This document shows, piece by piece, positions 1-7,684 of a stretch of 64,000 nucleotides of DNA. Source of the DNA: Porphyrobacter sp. GA68 (GTDB lineage Bacteria; Pseudomonadota; Alphaproteobacteria; Sphingomonadales; Sphingomonadaceae); the NCBI RefSeq assembly GCF_022605525.1, contig NZ_JAKQYJ010000002.1, positions 62,001-126,000 of the forward strand, in the 5' to 3' direction. Both the position numbers and the translations under genes were made by a program. Within the stretch, counting starts at the first letter, position 1; the number at the start of each line of letters is the position of its first letter. Below the pieces are notes generated by a model that was given only the letters and a program-made list of their open reading frames with translations, had not been told where the DNA came from and did no database searches.

Positions 1-2
1 TT

Positions 3-1016
3 GTCCCGCTCTCCGGCGATCACCAGGAGCGCGACGATGTCACTACCTACTTCCGCAGTAGCAATGTGCCCACCGGTAAGGACGGCGCTCTGATCATTGG
101 GCTGGACCAGCTCGATGACTTTAGCACAGCGGAAGCTATCTGCGCCATAGCGCGGCAAGCCGTGCAGTTCCGCATCGAGCTTCACAGCACCCGCGAGGGC
201 GAACCAAAGCCCGGCGGCTGCGTCGACGGTTTTGAGCTCGTAAGCGGCTTCAATGTCATTAGGGAAATCGACACGGCAGAAGCCCGGCGCATAGCTGCGG
301 AGTTCTTCGCCACATGTCCGCTGCTGTTCCGGGTGAACGAAATCGGCTATGTCATGGAAGATGGTGAGCTCGGCCTCATTGCCGACTTCTGGGCGCTAGA
401 CGACCGGCTTCAACTCACCCGGCAACGCCGCTTGGCACCAAATAACGAGAGCCTTCTCGGCACTCTGGAGAATGCCTATCGCTGGCACGCTTACCGCTAC
501 GGCGTGATGCAGGAGCGGCACAAGCAAGGGTGCGACCTGCTGATCGATGCTTGTGCCGAGGCAGCAATTGCTTGGGCTGGCTTCGAGCTCGCCGAAGTGG
601 TGCAGGAGCTCCAACGGGAGCCGTGGCTCACAACCGAGCTGCGCAACCAGGATCGGGTGGTGGCATGTGCCGAGCTCTACATCGCCGACGGTGTGCTGAC
701 AGCAAACATCCGAAGCACACATTGCGATGTCATCGTTGAAGATGCTCAAGACGCATCTTCTCACAGCAGGAACCGCACCTGGCAGCTCACCGGCACGGAG
801 CTCGTTGCGCGGGAGAGTTTAAGCTGCTCTGATTGCCTGAGAAGTAGCGGACTGCGAGCACTTCCTGCAGAAATGCTTGCCAATATTATTGCTGCCGATG
901 AGGCAGTGCATGCCTCTGGTGAGCGTCGGCAGACAGGCGAAGTTTACCGCTTGGACCTGCCCTTGTCGCGCAAGCCTGTGTTCTTTGATGAAGACGGGCT
1001 GCGCGCCGCGGCTTAG
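3..1016 (+). CDS. Unrecognised protein, 5'-truncated by the window edge
   Basis: The reading frame is open from the very first codons (V-P-L-S-G-D-H-Q), so the gene most likely begins upstream of the window; the first in-frame start inside is a GTG at 66. I do not recognise a family. The visible 337 residues are soluble in character, with no signal peptide or membrane segment. They contain a predicted mixed alpha/beta N-terminal part, a Trp/Tyr-rich helix region around Y-R-W-H-A-Y-R-Y, and a single CxxC pair (S-C-S-D-C) near the C-terminus. It lies convergent with the short recombinase gene and belongs to the island, so an accessory or element-specific role is likely but unproven. Confidence 0.6.
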   Translation, partial: VPLSGDHQERDDVTTYFRSSNVPTGKDGALIIGLDQLDDFSTAEAICAIARQAVQFRIELHSTREGEPKPGGCVDGFELVSGFNVIREIDTAEARRIAAEFFATCPLLFRVNEIGYVMEDGELGLIADFWALDDRLQLTRQRRLAPNNESLLGTLENAYRWHAYRYGVMQERHKQGCDLLIDACAEAAIAWAGFELAEVVQELQREPWLTTELRNQDRVVACAELYIADGVLTANIRSTHCDVIVEDAQDASSHSRNRTWQLTGTELVARESLSCSDCLRSSGLRALPAEMLANIIAADEAVHASGERRQTGEVYRLDLPLSRKPVFFDEDGLRAAA

Positions 1017-1164
1017 CGGCGGGCAGTTCACATCCGCAGCTTATCTGAACAATCTCGGCTATGGTAGCTTCGACCCATCTGCTGCGAGAATGCGTCTTGC
1101 TACAACCAACACACTGTCGAAGGTGTAGCGGTTGGCCAGAGCTCCTAGCCAACCGCAGTCGTGA

Positions 1165-1797
1165 TCAAATCTCCGTTCGCTCCGCCAAGAGCAGCGCGTC
1201 CTCGACATCGACGCCGAGATACCGCACCGTGTTCTCAATCTTGGTGTGACCGAGCAGGATTTGGATCGCGCGGATGTTGCCTGTGGCACGGTAGATCATC
1301 GCCGCTTTGGTCCGGCGCAGCGAGTGAGTGCCATAATCTGCCTTCCGCAGCCCGATAGCACTGACCCACTCGTCCACTAGCCGGGCATACTGGCGTGTAC
1401 TCATGTGGTCAGCACGGTCGATCCTGCTTGGGAACAGGTAATCACCTAGCGAGCCTCCGCGACGCTCCAGCCATGCAAGCAGCGTCGTTCGAACATCAGC
1501 GGTCAGTTCGAATTGCACCGGTCGATTGGTCTTTTGCTGGATAACGGTAGCTCGGTTGCGAATGTCAGCGCCTGCCACAACGTCACCGATCCTTATTCTG
1601 ACCAGGTCGCAGCCGCGCAGCTTGCTGTCGATCGCCAGGTCGAACAGAGCCTTGTCTCGGAGCTTCCCCTCCCGATCGAGGTGGAAGCGTATAGCCCAGA
1701 TCTGCTTCTGGTTGAGCGGGCGCTTCGTTCCGACGTTCTTACCAGCATTCCAAGCAGCGCGGCGCTGCACTACGGCATCAAATCGGGAGTATCCCAT
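1165..1797 (-). CDS. Short tyrosine recombinase (catalytic domain only)
   Basis: A 210-aa site-specific recombinase of the phage-integrase family. All catalytic positions are visible: Arg61 in R-G-C-D-L, Lys89 in Q-Q-K-T, His158 and Arg161 in H-S-L-R, His184 in L-G-H-T, and the nucleophile Tyr193 in V-R-Y-L-G. It is much shorter than a full integrase (300-400 aa): only about 40 residues precede the catalytic core, so the usual N-terminal core-binding (SAM-like) domain is absent or vestigial. Short recombinases of this kind are common on alphaproteobacterial plasmids and islands. It may resolve or mobilise a nested element, or rely on a partner for DNA binding. The start is an ATG at the first residue of the conserved M-G-Y-S-R-F. 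Confidence 0.85.
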   Translation of the reverse strand: MGYSRFDAVVQRRAAWNAGKNVGTKRPLNQKQIWAIRFHLDREGKLRDKALFDLAIDSKLRGCDLVRIRIGDVVAGADIRNRATVIQQKTNRPVQFELTADVRTTLLAWLERRGGSLGDYLFPSRIDRADHMSTRQYARLVDEWVSAIGLRKADYGTHSLRRTKAAMIYRATGNIRAIQILLGHTKIENTVRYLGVDVEDALLLAERTEI

Positions 1798-2055
1798 TGT
1801 TCTTCTCCGCGGCCGTGATTGGCCGAATGAAGAACGCCTAAGAGAATGCTGCTAATTTTGGGCCGCTTCGAGACAGTCTGGTTTCGGGCGTTTTCCTAAG
1901 GAAACGGACAATCCGTTCGCAACCCAAATCGCATTCAAAGGCAACCCCGTAAAGTTAACGACATAACTCACGTCCCGGCCATTTCGAAGACAATGCCTGT
2001 CGCAATGAGGTGCAAGCGATCGCTGCCTTACTGATTTTTATCGGAATGGTTGCGC

Positions 2056-2973
2056 CTATCCGGTTTCGGCCTGTGCGTTACGGGCAGCAGCAATCGCCGC
2101 TGCAAGCTCTTTTGCTGGACCCACTCCCCAGTAGTGGAGGAAGTAAAACATCGGTTCACCGCCGATCATGTGGTTATGCAATGCTACGATATGGATATCC
2201 CGCTCGCGCAGTGCGCGGAGCACGGGCTGGACTTCGTCCTCGGTCATGATGAAGTCACCATCCACGGCGGCAAGGTCGTTGGTGCCCGAGAACGCCGCCC
2301 AGGTCGTAAGCCCCATCGAACCACCGATCTCAACGCCGTGCATGCGGCCTTGGCGAGCGAAGGTGTATTTCACGACACCATCGGCGATGCTTGGCTCGGT
2401 GCCCAAGATTTCGCTCAGCGCCAGGGCTTCGATCGTGCCGTTTGCATCCGGCGTCAAGCCACCGAAACTGCGCTGCGGCGTCGGCGAGGCGGCGCGCACT
2501 TCCTTGATGGCATCCCAGACGGCTTTTACACCCGCTGCCATCTTGGCGGTTTCCCCATGCCCGCCGATATGCATAAAATAGACCGGCGGATCGTCGAATA
2601 TGAAGTGATTGTGCAGCGCGGTGACGGTCAACCCGTTGGCGAGGGCAGCGTCCATCGCGGCTGTTATCTCATCCTCGAATACGACCGTGTCGCCCATGAC
2701 CATCACTCCGCCATCGACGGGTTTGAAGGCAGCCCATGAGCCGAGACCTGCCGGGGGATCGAGGCGCATGCCGTCGACCATCACCGGCACGTCGGCGCGC
2801 GTCCAACCGATGCGTGCGACCCCATCGTCGGTCATGGTGACCTCCGAGTGCGATGCCTCGAAAATTAGCGCCTCGAGATTGCCGAGATTATCCTGCGCGT
2901 GAAGAGCCGCCGACATCGCTGATAGCGATAGAGCCAAGCCGCCGACGAACAATGTTCTGCGTAATTGCTTCAT
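2056..2973 (-). CDS. DUF1259 (LppY/LpqO-type) secreted protein
   Basis: A 305-aa protein with a clear Sec signal peptide (M-K-Q-L-R-R-T, hydrophobic core, cleavage near A-L-H-A-Q). It has two repeats of the DUF1259 unit, each ending in a histidine-rich A-L-H-N-H motif (about residues 133 and 265) followed by a His-containing Y-F-[ML]-H segment. The paired His motifs suggest metal or small-ligand binding, but the biochemical role of the family is unknown. It lies 23 bp downstream of chrA on the same strand with a strong AAGGAG ribosome binding site. DUF1259 genes are frequent partners of chrA, so a role in periplasmic chromate or metal handling is a reasonable inference. Confidence 0.85.
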   Translation of the reverse strand: MKQLRRTLFVGGLALSLSAMSAALHAQDNLGNLEALIFEASHSEVTMTDDGVARIGWTRADVPVMVDGMRLDPPAGLGSWAAFKPVDGGVMVMGDTVVFEDEITAAMDAALANGLTVTALHNHFIFDDPPVYFMHIGGHGETAKMAAGVKAVWDAIKEVRAASPTPQRSFGGLTPDANGTIEALALSEILGTEPSIADGVVKYTFARQGRMHGVEIGGSMGLTTWAAFSGTNDLAAVDGDFIMTEDEVQPVLRALRERDIHIVALHNHMIGGEPMFYFLHYWGVGPAKELAAAIAAARNAQAETG

Positions 2974-2996
2974 CTTAGTTCTCCTTGGATGTGATT

Positions 2997-4391
2997 TCAG
3001 GTGCCAGCCATCGTTGCGAGGTAATACAGCGACCCAATGAGTGCGCTCACGAAGAGAACGAGCAACATCCCGATCTTGAAGCGCAGCATAGCGATCAGGG
3101 CCGCAGCGGCAATGACGACGGAGGCGACGTCGATCGTGGCGAAGTCCGGCACGAGCAGGCGTGCGCCGTAACCTCGAACCTCGTCAAGCCGTGCGAAGGC
3201 AACGTGCAGCGCAAACCAGATGGCAAGGTTTAGGATCACACCGACGACTGCTGCCGTCACCGCCGAAAGCGCCGCTGTCAGAAGCTTCACGCCGCGCAGT
3301 TTTTCGATAAATGGCGCACCAAGGAAAATCCATAGGAAGCACGGCACGAACGTGACCCACGTGACGATGACCGAAGCCGCGATGCCCGAAGCCACCGGGC
3401 CTAACATGTCTGCTTCGCGATATCCCCCCATGAACCCCACGAATTGGACGACCTGGATCAGTGGACCCGGCGTGGTCTCCGCCATGCCCAACCCATCGAG
3501 TATTTCACCGGGGGCAAGCCAGCCATGCGTCTGCACGGCTTCCTGCGCCATATAGGCCAGCACGGCATACGCGCCCCCGAAAGTCACGACCGCGAGCTTG
3601 GAGAAGAAAACCGCCAGTTCCGTGAACACGTGATTTGGGCCAACAAGAAGGATCAGCGCAATTATGGGAGCTGCCCAGATGCTGCCCCAGATCAAGGCCG
3701 TGCGGACTGCTCCGCGCCATGTAGGCTGCGCTTTCGCCATGCCACCTGTATGAAGCACGGCTTCCGGCTCGCTCTCCCCGTCCTCGGTCGTTTCACGGGC
3801 GCGAATGACCAGAAACCGTGCAGGATCGAAATGCCCTCCAAGAAAACCGACCAGCGCGGCGGCCGCGATAATCAGCGGGAAAGGTGCATCGAATGCGAAT
3901 ATCGCCACGAAGGCTGCGGCGGCAATCAGATACATGGGCCAAGTTTTCAATGCCCTTTTCCCGATGCGCAGCAGGGCCTCGATGACTATGGCGAGCACCG
4001 CCGCCTTAATGCCGAAGAAAATCGCCTGGACGAAGCTGGCCTCCTGAAAACTGGCATAGAGCACGCTAAGCGCCATAATGCTGAGGAAGCCGGGAAGGAC
4101 GAACAGGCATCCTGCGACGAGGCCACCGCGAACGCCGTGGAGCAACCAGCCAATATAGGTGGCAAGCTGCATGGCTTCCGGTCCGGGCAGGAGCATGCAG
4201 TAATTGAGCGCATGCAGGAACCGGTTCTCGCCGATCCAGCGCTTTTCATCGACTAGAATGCGGTGCATCACCGCGATCTGGCCGGCTGGCCCACCAAAGC
4301 TCAACGCGGCTATGCGCGCCCAGACACGCACCCCATCGGAAAACGGGATCGGAGTTTGTTCTACGGAACCTGAATTAGCGGGAGAATTCAT
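2997..4391 (-). CDS. chrA: Chromate efflux transporter ChrA
   Basis: A 464-aa inner-membrane transporter of the CHR family (long-chain, two homologous halves), which exports chromate and confers resistance. The N-terminal half carries the family hallmark A-L-S-F-G-G-P-A-G-Q-I-A and the L-P-G-P-E-A-M-Q-L-A segment; the second half repeats it as V-V-T-F-G-G-A-Y-A-V and A-E-T-T-P-G-P-L-I-Q. About ten hydrophobic segments are visible. The ATG was preferred over a TTG one codon upstream because AAGGAC sits at proper spacing before it. It is followed by the DUF1259 gene in the same transcript. The usual regulator gene chrB is not present in the window. Confidence 0.95.
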   Translation of the reverse strand: MNSPANSGSVEQTPIPFSDGVRVWARIAALSFGGPAGQIAVMHRILVDEKRWIGENRFLHALNYCMLLPGPEAMQLATYIGWLLHGVRGGLVAGCLFVLPGFLSIMALSVLYASFQEASFVQAIFFGIKAAVLAIVIEALLRIGKRALKTWPMYLIAAAAFVAIFAFDAPFPLIIAAAALVGFLGGHFDPARFLVIRARETTEDGESEPEAVLHTGGMAKAQPTWRGAVRTALIWGSIWAAPIIALILLVGPNHVFTELAVFFSKLAVVTFGGAYAVLAYMAQEAVQTHGWLAPGEILDGLGMAETTPGPLIQVVQFVGFMGGYREADMLGPVASGIAASVIVTWVTFVPCFLWIFLGAPFIEKLRGVKLLTAALSAVTAAVVGVILNLAIWFALHVAFARLDEVRGYGARLLVPDFATIDVASVVIAAAALIAMLRFKIGMLLVLFVSALIGSLYYLATMAGT

Positions 4392-4480
4392 CAACGCGTC
4401 CTTCGCACACAGCTCATCGAGCCGGACTTGGGCGCATTGCCTTACCGGGCGCCGGAATAAGTGCCCGAAGTCAAACTGCT

Positions 4481-4493
4481 AGATCATTGATCT
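4481..4493. promoter_or_regulatory. Palindrome upstream of chrA, possible operator
   Basis: A perfect inverted repeat, AGATCA-T-TGATCT, lies about 90 bp upstream of the chrA start in the non-coding gap between chrA and the integrase. A half-site-symmetric 13-mer in a promoter region suits a dimeric repressor, but no regulator gene is adjacent and the assignment is only positional. Confidence 0.3.
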
Positions 4494-4619
4494 GGTGTTG
4501 TCAAAAGCCTTACGCGAACAGTCTGCCTTGCCCTTGGAGAATGTCGGCTTTCGAAATCTGGATCTGTATCTTCAATTTCCGGAATGAGGGCGCAAAGCGG
4601 CCCCCATATCACGTGGCGG

Positions 4620-5822
4620 TCAGCGGCTCGCTTCGCGTTGTCGAAGTGCGTCAAGATAATCGCTCCACCACTGAGCCATTTTGACGCGTTCGTCCCAGTA
4701 GTTGCCTCGGTTGTAGACGCCGCGAATAGCGTTACTGTCACCATGTGCGAGGGCGCGCTCAATTGCATCGGGATGCCAGAGACCGCTTTCGTTGAGCATG
4801 GTCGAGGCCGTCGAGCGCAGCCCATGGGCCGTCACTTCGTCCTTGCTGAAGCCCATACGCCGAAACGCCGCGTTGATGGTGTTCTCGCTCATTGGGCGCT
4901 GCTGCGTATGGAACGCTGGGAAGATATACCCCTTTCCGCCGGTAATCGGTTTTAGCTCCCGAAACAGCTCCAACACCTGGCGTGATAGTGGCACCACGTG
5001 AGTTCGGCGCGCTTTCATTTTGCCCTCCGGAATTGTCCAGGTTGCCTTGTCCCAATCAATCTCTTTCCACTCGCCGTGCCGAAGCTCACCTGGTCGCACA
5101 AAGACATGTGGTGCGATCTTCAACGCGAACTTCGTGGCCGGGTAACATTCGAAATCATCGATGGCGCGAAGGAGCCCGCCCAACTTCTCGGGTTCGAGGA
5201 TCGCCGCGTAGTTTCGTGCTTTGGGCGTGACGAGTGCGCCCTGAAGGATCGATGTCGGATCGGTTTGGCACTGGCCAAGCGCGGCTCCATACCGGAACAC
5301 CCGGCTTGCGAAAGATCGGCATTTCTTTGCGGTTTCAAGATTGCCTTTGGCTTCGAGTTTCTTGAGCGCCGCCAGCATCAACTGCGGATCGACGTCGTTG
5401 ATTGGCATATTCCCGATTGCGGGCTTGAGCAGTTCGAGGAACCAACGCGCCTTGCGTAGCGTGGCCTCCGCCCGGCCTTCGGGCACCATCTTCTCATCGA
5501 TGTACTTCTTAGCGATGACCTCGAAAGTGTTCTCCGCGCCCAGCTTGATCCTGGCCTTCTTGCGCTTCCGTTCCAGCATCGGATCGATGCCATCGGAAAC
5601 CTTGAGCCGTGCTCGGTCTCGAAGCTGACGCGCTTGCGACAAACTGATCTCAGGGAACGCGCCGATGGGCAGCTTCTTTTCCTTCCCGCCGAAGCGGTAC
5701 TTGAAATACCAGAGCTTGGAGCCGTTCGGCTTCACCAGCAGCAGCAGCCCCCGCGAGTCGTATTTCTTGTACGACTTGTCGGCAGCCCGGAAGCCTTTGA
5801 TTTCCTGCACATTGAGGCTCAT
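4620..5822 (-). CDS. P4-type integrase (DUF4102 N-terminal domain)
   Basis: A 400-aa tyrosine recombinase that would integrate and excise the island. The N-terminal DUF4102 arm-binding domain is visible (L-W-Y-F-K-Y-R-F and L-P-I-G-A-F-P-E-I-S-L near residues 37-61), then a core-binding domain (about 100-200) and the catalytic domain. The catalytic set is complete: Arg243 (V-R-P-G-E-L-R), Lys268/270 region, His333 and Arg336 (A-H-G-L-R), His360 (A-L-A-H-G-D) and Tyr370 (G-V-Y-N-R). Length is normal for the family. It lies about 180 bp from the 3' end of tRNA-Leu, transcribed away from it. Integrases of this class favour tRNA 3' ends, so this tRNA is the probable target. Confidence 0.95.
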   Translation of the reverse strand: MSLNVQEIKGFRAADKSYKKYDSRGLLLLVKPNGSKLWYFKYRFGGKEKKLPIGAFPEISLSQARQLRDRARLKVSDGIDPMLERKRKKARIKLGAENTFEVIAKKYIDEKMVPEGRAEATLRKARWFLELLKPAIGNMPINDVDPQLMLAALKKLEAKGNLETAKKCRSFASRVFRYGAALGQCQTDPTSILQGALVTPKARNYAAILEPEKLGGLLRAIDDFECYPATKFALKIAPHVFVRPGELRHGEWKEIDWDKATWTIPEGKMKARRTHVVPLSRQVLELFRELKPITGGKGYIFPAFHTQQRPMSENTINAAFRRMGFSKDEVTAHGLRSTASTMLNESGLWHPDAIERALAHGDSNAIRGVYNRGNYWDERVKMAQWWSDYLDALRQREASR

Positions 5823-5886
5823 CTGGGGGCCTCACTTTCGTGCGATTTGGGGCCTTTTGGGCCGGAGCCCCCAGACGAGGCCCCCA
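5823..5886. repeat. Inverted repeat at the integrase 5' end
   Basis: A 10-base inverted repeat (TGGGGGCCTC on the left at about 5824, GAGGCCCCCA on the right ending at 5886) brackets the region just upstream of the integrase start, with a third GGGGCC copy between. Such G-rich arms beside an integrase and an attachment site may be arm-type binding sites or an autoregulatory operator. Only the symmetry is seen; the function is inferred. Confidence 0.35.
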
Positions 5887-5999
5887 CAGACGTTGGAACA
5901 AAGCGGAACAAAACAAGACCTCGCTTTCTGCGCTGGAGGTCAAGAATGGCAGAATTCCGCCATTTCTGCAATGTTTTGGAACGTTCTGATGAGAACAAA

Positions 6000-6086
6000 T
6001 GGTGCCCAGAAGAGGACTCGAACCTCCACGGCCTTGCGGCCGCCAGCACCTGAAGCTGGTGCGTCTACCAATTCCGCCATCTGGGC
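6000..6086 (-). tRNA. tRNA-Leu (anticodon CAG)
   Basis: Read on the minus strand, the gene has a perfect 7-bp acceptor stem (GCCCAGA pairing with TCTGGGC), discriminator A and an encoded CCA end. The D-arm has G-G-T-A-G-A, and the 5-bp anticodon stem CCAGC/GCTGG encloses loop TTCAGGT, giving anticodon CAG (reads CUG). The long variable arm (GGCCGCAAGGCC) is typical of class II leucine tRNAs. The T-arm has G-G-T-T-C-G-A-G-T-C-C. The gene is intact. Its 3' end faces the integrase, marking it as the island insertion site. Confidence 0.98.
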
Positions 6087-6228
6087 ACCGGAGCGGTCCG
6101 GGTGGACCGCGAGGTAGGAGCGGGCGGTTAGCTGGCGCGGGGGGCGCTTGTCAACGGCCAAGGCTTGCGAAACCGACGCTGCTGCGCCAGTGAGCGGCCA
6201 CCATAGCCAAAAAAGACAGAAACGGACC

Positions 6229-7173
6229 ATGAGCACCAATCTGAGCGGGAAGCTGATCGTGCTGTTCGGCGGCAGCGGCTTCATCGGCAATTATGTCGCG
6301 CAGTCGCTGCTTGAGCGGGGGGCTCGACTTCGGATCGCCAGCCGCCACCCTGAAAAGGCCCATGTGCTGAAGCCGCTGGCCAACCTTGGGCAGATGCAGT
6401 TTACCCGCTGCGACATACTGCGGCAGGACGATGTTGCCGCGGCGCTGCGTGGGGCGGACGGGGCGGTGAACCTGGTTGGGGCTTTCACCGGAAATCTCGA
6501 ATTGCTGATGGGTACGATTCCGGGCGAAATGGCCCGCATCGCCGCGGCCGAAGGTGCAACGGGCTTCGTGCATCTGAGCGCCAGCGCGGCCAACCCCAAT
6601 GGTGATACGCAGTATGCAAGTGCCAAGGCTTTGGGTGAACGGCTGGTGCAGCAGCACTTCGAGCGCGCAACCATCCTGCGGCCTACGATCGTGTTTGGGC
6701 AGGATGACAATTTCATCAACATGTTCGCCCAGCTGATCCAGTGGTTCCGCGTGTTGCCCGTGTTCGGTCCGGACGCGCGTCTCCAGCTTGTTCATGTGGC
6801 GGACGTTGCCGAGGCCGCGGCGGCGGCGCTGGCCGACCCGGTCACCCATGGCGGACGTACGTATGAATTGGGCGGCCCGGATACAGTCACCATGATGGAG
6901 CTGAACCGGCGGATTGCCGCGTCACAGCGGCGTCGGCGCACCTTTATCCCGGTGCCGGACCCTGCCTCGGGCCTGTTTGCCCGGCTGCCGGGCACCCCCA
7001 TGAGCATGCAGCAATGGAAGATGTTGAAGCAGGGGACGGTGGTTTCCGGCCAATATCCCGGATTTGCCGAACTCGGCATCACGCCCCGGCCCTTGAGCCT
7101 TTTCCTGGACGATTGGATGACCCGATACCGCAGGCAGGGCCGCTTTGCGGAGCGGACCGGCTACGTCCGTTAG
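6229..7173 (+). CDS. NDUFA9-like NAD(P)-binding epimerase family protein
   Basis: A 314-aa atypical short-chain reductase of the complex I NDUFA9 subunit family. The N-terminal Rossmann motif G-G-S-G-F-I-G-N lies at residues 12-19. Further on are R-D/C-D-I at the second strand, G-A-F-T-G, and the S-A-S-A region followed by Y-A-S-A-K, the Tyr-x-x-x-Lys pair. The C-terminal part carries L-G-G-P and D-D-W-M typical of the family. In alphaproteobacteria these proteins are thought to act in respiratory complex I assembly or as quinone/lipid-related reductases; the substrate is not known. An upstream in-frame ATG would add 27 non-conserved residues, so the ATG next to the Rossmann motif was chosen. 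The 3' end overlaps the convergent nfeD-like gene by 4 bp. Confidence 0.85.
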   Translation: MSTNLSGKLIVLFGGSGFIGNYVAQSLLERGARLRIASRHPEKAHVLKPLANLGQMQFTRCDILRQDDVAAALRGADGAVNLVGAFTGNLELLMGTIPGEMARIAAAEGATGFVHLSASAANPNGDTQYASAKALGERLVQQHFERATILRPTIVFGQDDNFINMFAQLIQWFRVLPVFGPDARLQLVHVADVAEAAAAALADPVTHGGRTYELGGPDTVTMMELNRRIAASQRRRRTFIPVPDPASGLFARLPGTPMSMQQWKMLKQGTVVSGQYPGFAELGITPRPLSLFLDDWMTRYRRQGRFAERTGYVR

Positions 7174-7667
7174 GCTTTGCCAGGCGTCGACGGCTCGTCC
7201 TTCCTGATTTCCAGCACCGGCGTGACAGCCGGCTCCACCAGGAGCACGGTGCCGCGGCTACCGGTCACTTTCACCCGCTCGCCAACGGACAGTTCCGGGC
7301 CTTCCGCCTGCCATTCGCTGTCGCCCAGCCTGACCCGCCCGCTGCCACCGGCTATGGGACGCGACACCACCCCGGTTTCCCCGAGCAGACGCCCGACCTT
7401 GTTGTTGAGCAGCGGGTCGGAGCTCTGAATGGGCTGGTCGGTGAAGAAGCGCTTGGCACTGTAGGCGAAGATCAGTGCCAGGAACGCGAAGTTCACAATC
7501 TGAAGAGGTACTGACACATCGGTCGCTAAGACGAGCAGTGCCGTTGCCAGCGCGGCAAGGCCGAACCACAGCAGGAGCACGCCGGGAATCAGCATTTCCG
7601 CCGCCAGGAGGATCAGGCCGAGCGTAGCCCACAACCAATGCGCATCGATGCCGTCGAGGAAGTCCAT
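7170..7667 (-). CDS. NfeD-like membrane protein
   Basis: A 165-aa inner-membrane protein. Three or four hydrophobic segments fill residues 10-70 (A-T-L-G-L-I-L-L-A-A-E-M, then L-L-L-W-F-G-L-A-A-L). A soluble OB-fold domain follows (about 85-150, with G-x-G-R-V-R-L-G-D-S-E-W and V-K-V-T-G-S-R-G-T-V-L-L-V). It is the short NfeD type without the serine-protease domain. It follows the SPFH gene by 17 bp on the same strand. NfeD and stomatin-like proteins form conserved pairs, with NfeD thought to help build or tether SPFH-rich membrane microdomains. Function here is inferred from that pairing. Confidence 0.9.
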   Translation of the reverse strand: MDFLDGIDAHWLWATLGLILLAAEMLIPGVLLLWFGLAALATALLVLATDVSVPLQIVNFAFLALIFAYSAKRFFTDQPIQSSDPLLNNKVGRLLGETGVVSRPIAGGSGRVRLGDSEWQAEGPELSVGERVKVTGSRGTVLLVEPAVTPVLEIRKDEPSTPGKA

Positions 7668-7684
7668 TGCCAGTCAACTCCCCG

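Larger units (their letters stand above)
1..5999. mobile_element. Integrated genomic island at tRNA-Leu (right part; left end outside window)
   Basis: A P4-type integrase lies directly beyond the 3' end of a tRNA-Leu gene, the usual arrangement for tRNA-targeted islands. Behind it come cargo genes for chromate resistance, a second recombinase and an unrecognised gene. By eye the base composition of this part is less GC-rich than the rest of the window. I looked for a second copy of the tRNA 3' end (the expected direct repeat marking the far junction) and found none to the left, so the other end is probably outside the window. The extent is an inference from gene content and the tRNA junction, not from a seen pair of attachment sites. 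Confidence 0.7.

Noticed and set aside
1798-2055. Possible promoter or small gene in the gap between the short recombinase and the DUF1259 gene
   Set aside because: The stretch is less GC-rich, but no convincing frame, repeat or consensus promoter was found.
2390-2420. A short match to the tRNA-Leu 3' end (GGTGCCCAAGAT) as a possible second attachment site
   Set aside because: Only about 8-9 bases agree, and it lies inside the DUF1259 coding sequence, where the protein reading is well conserved.
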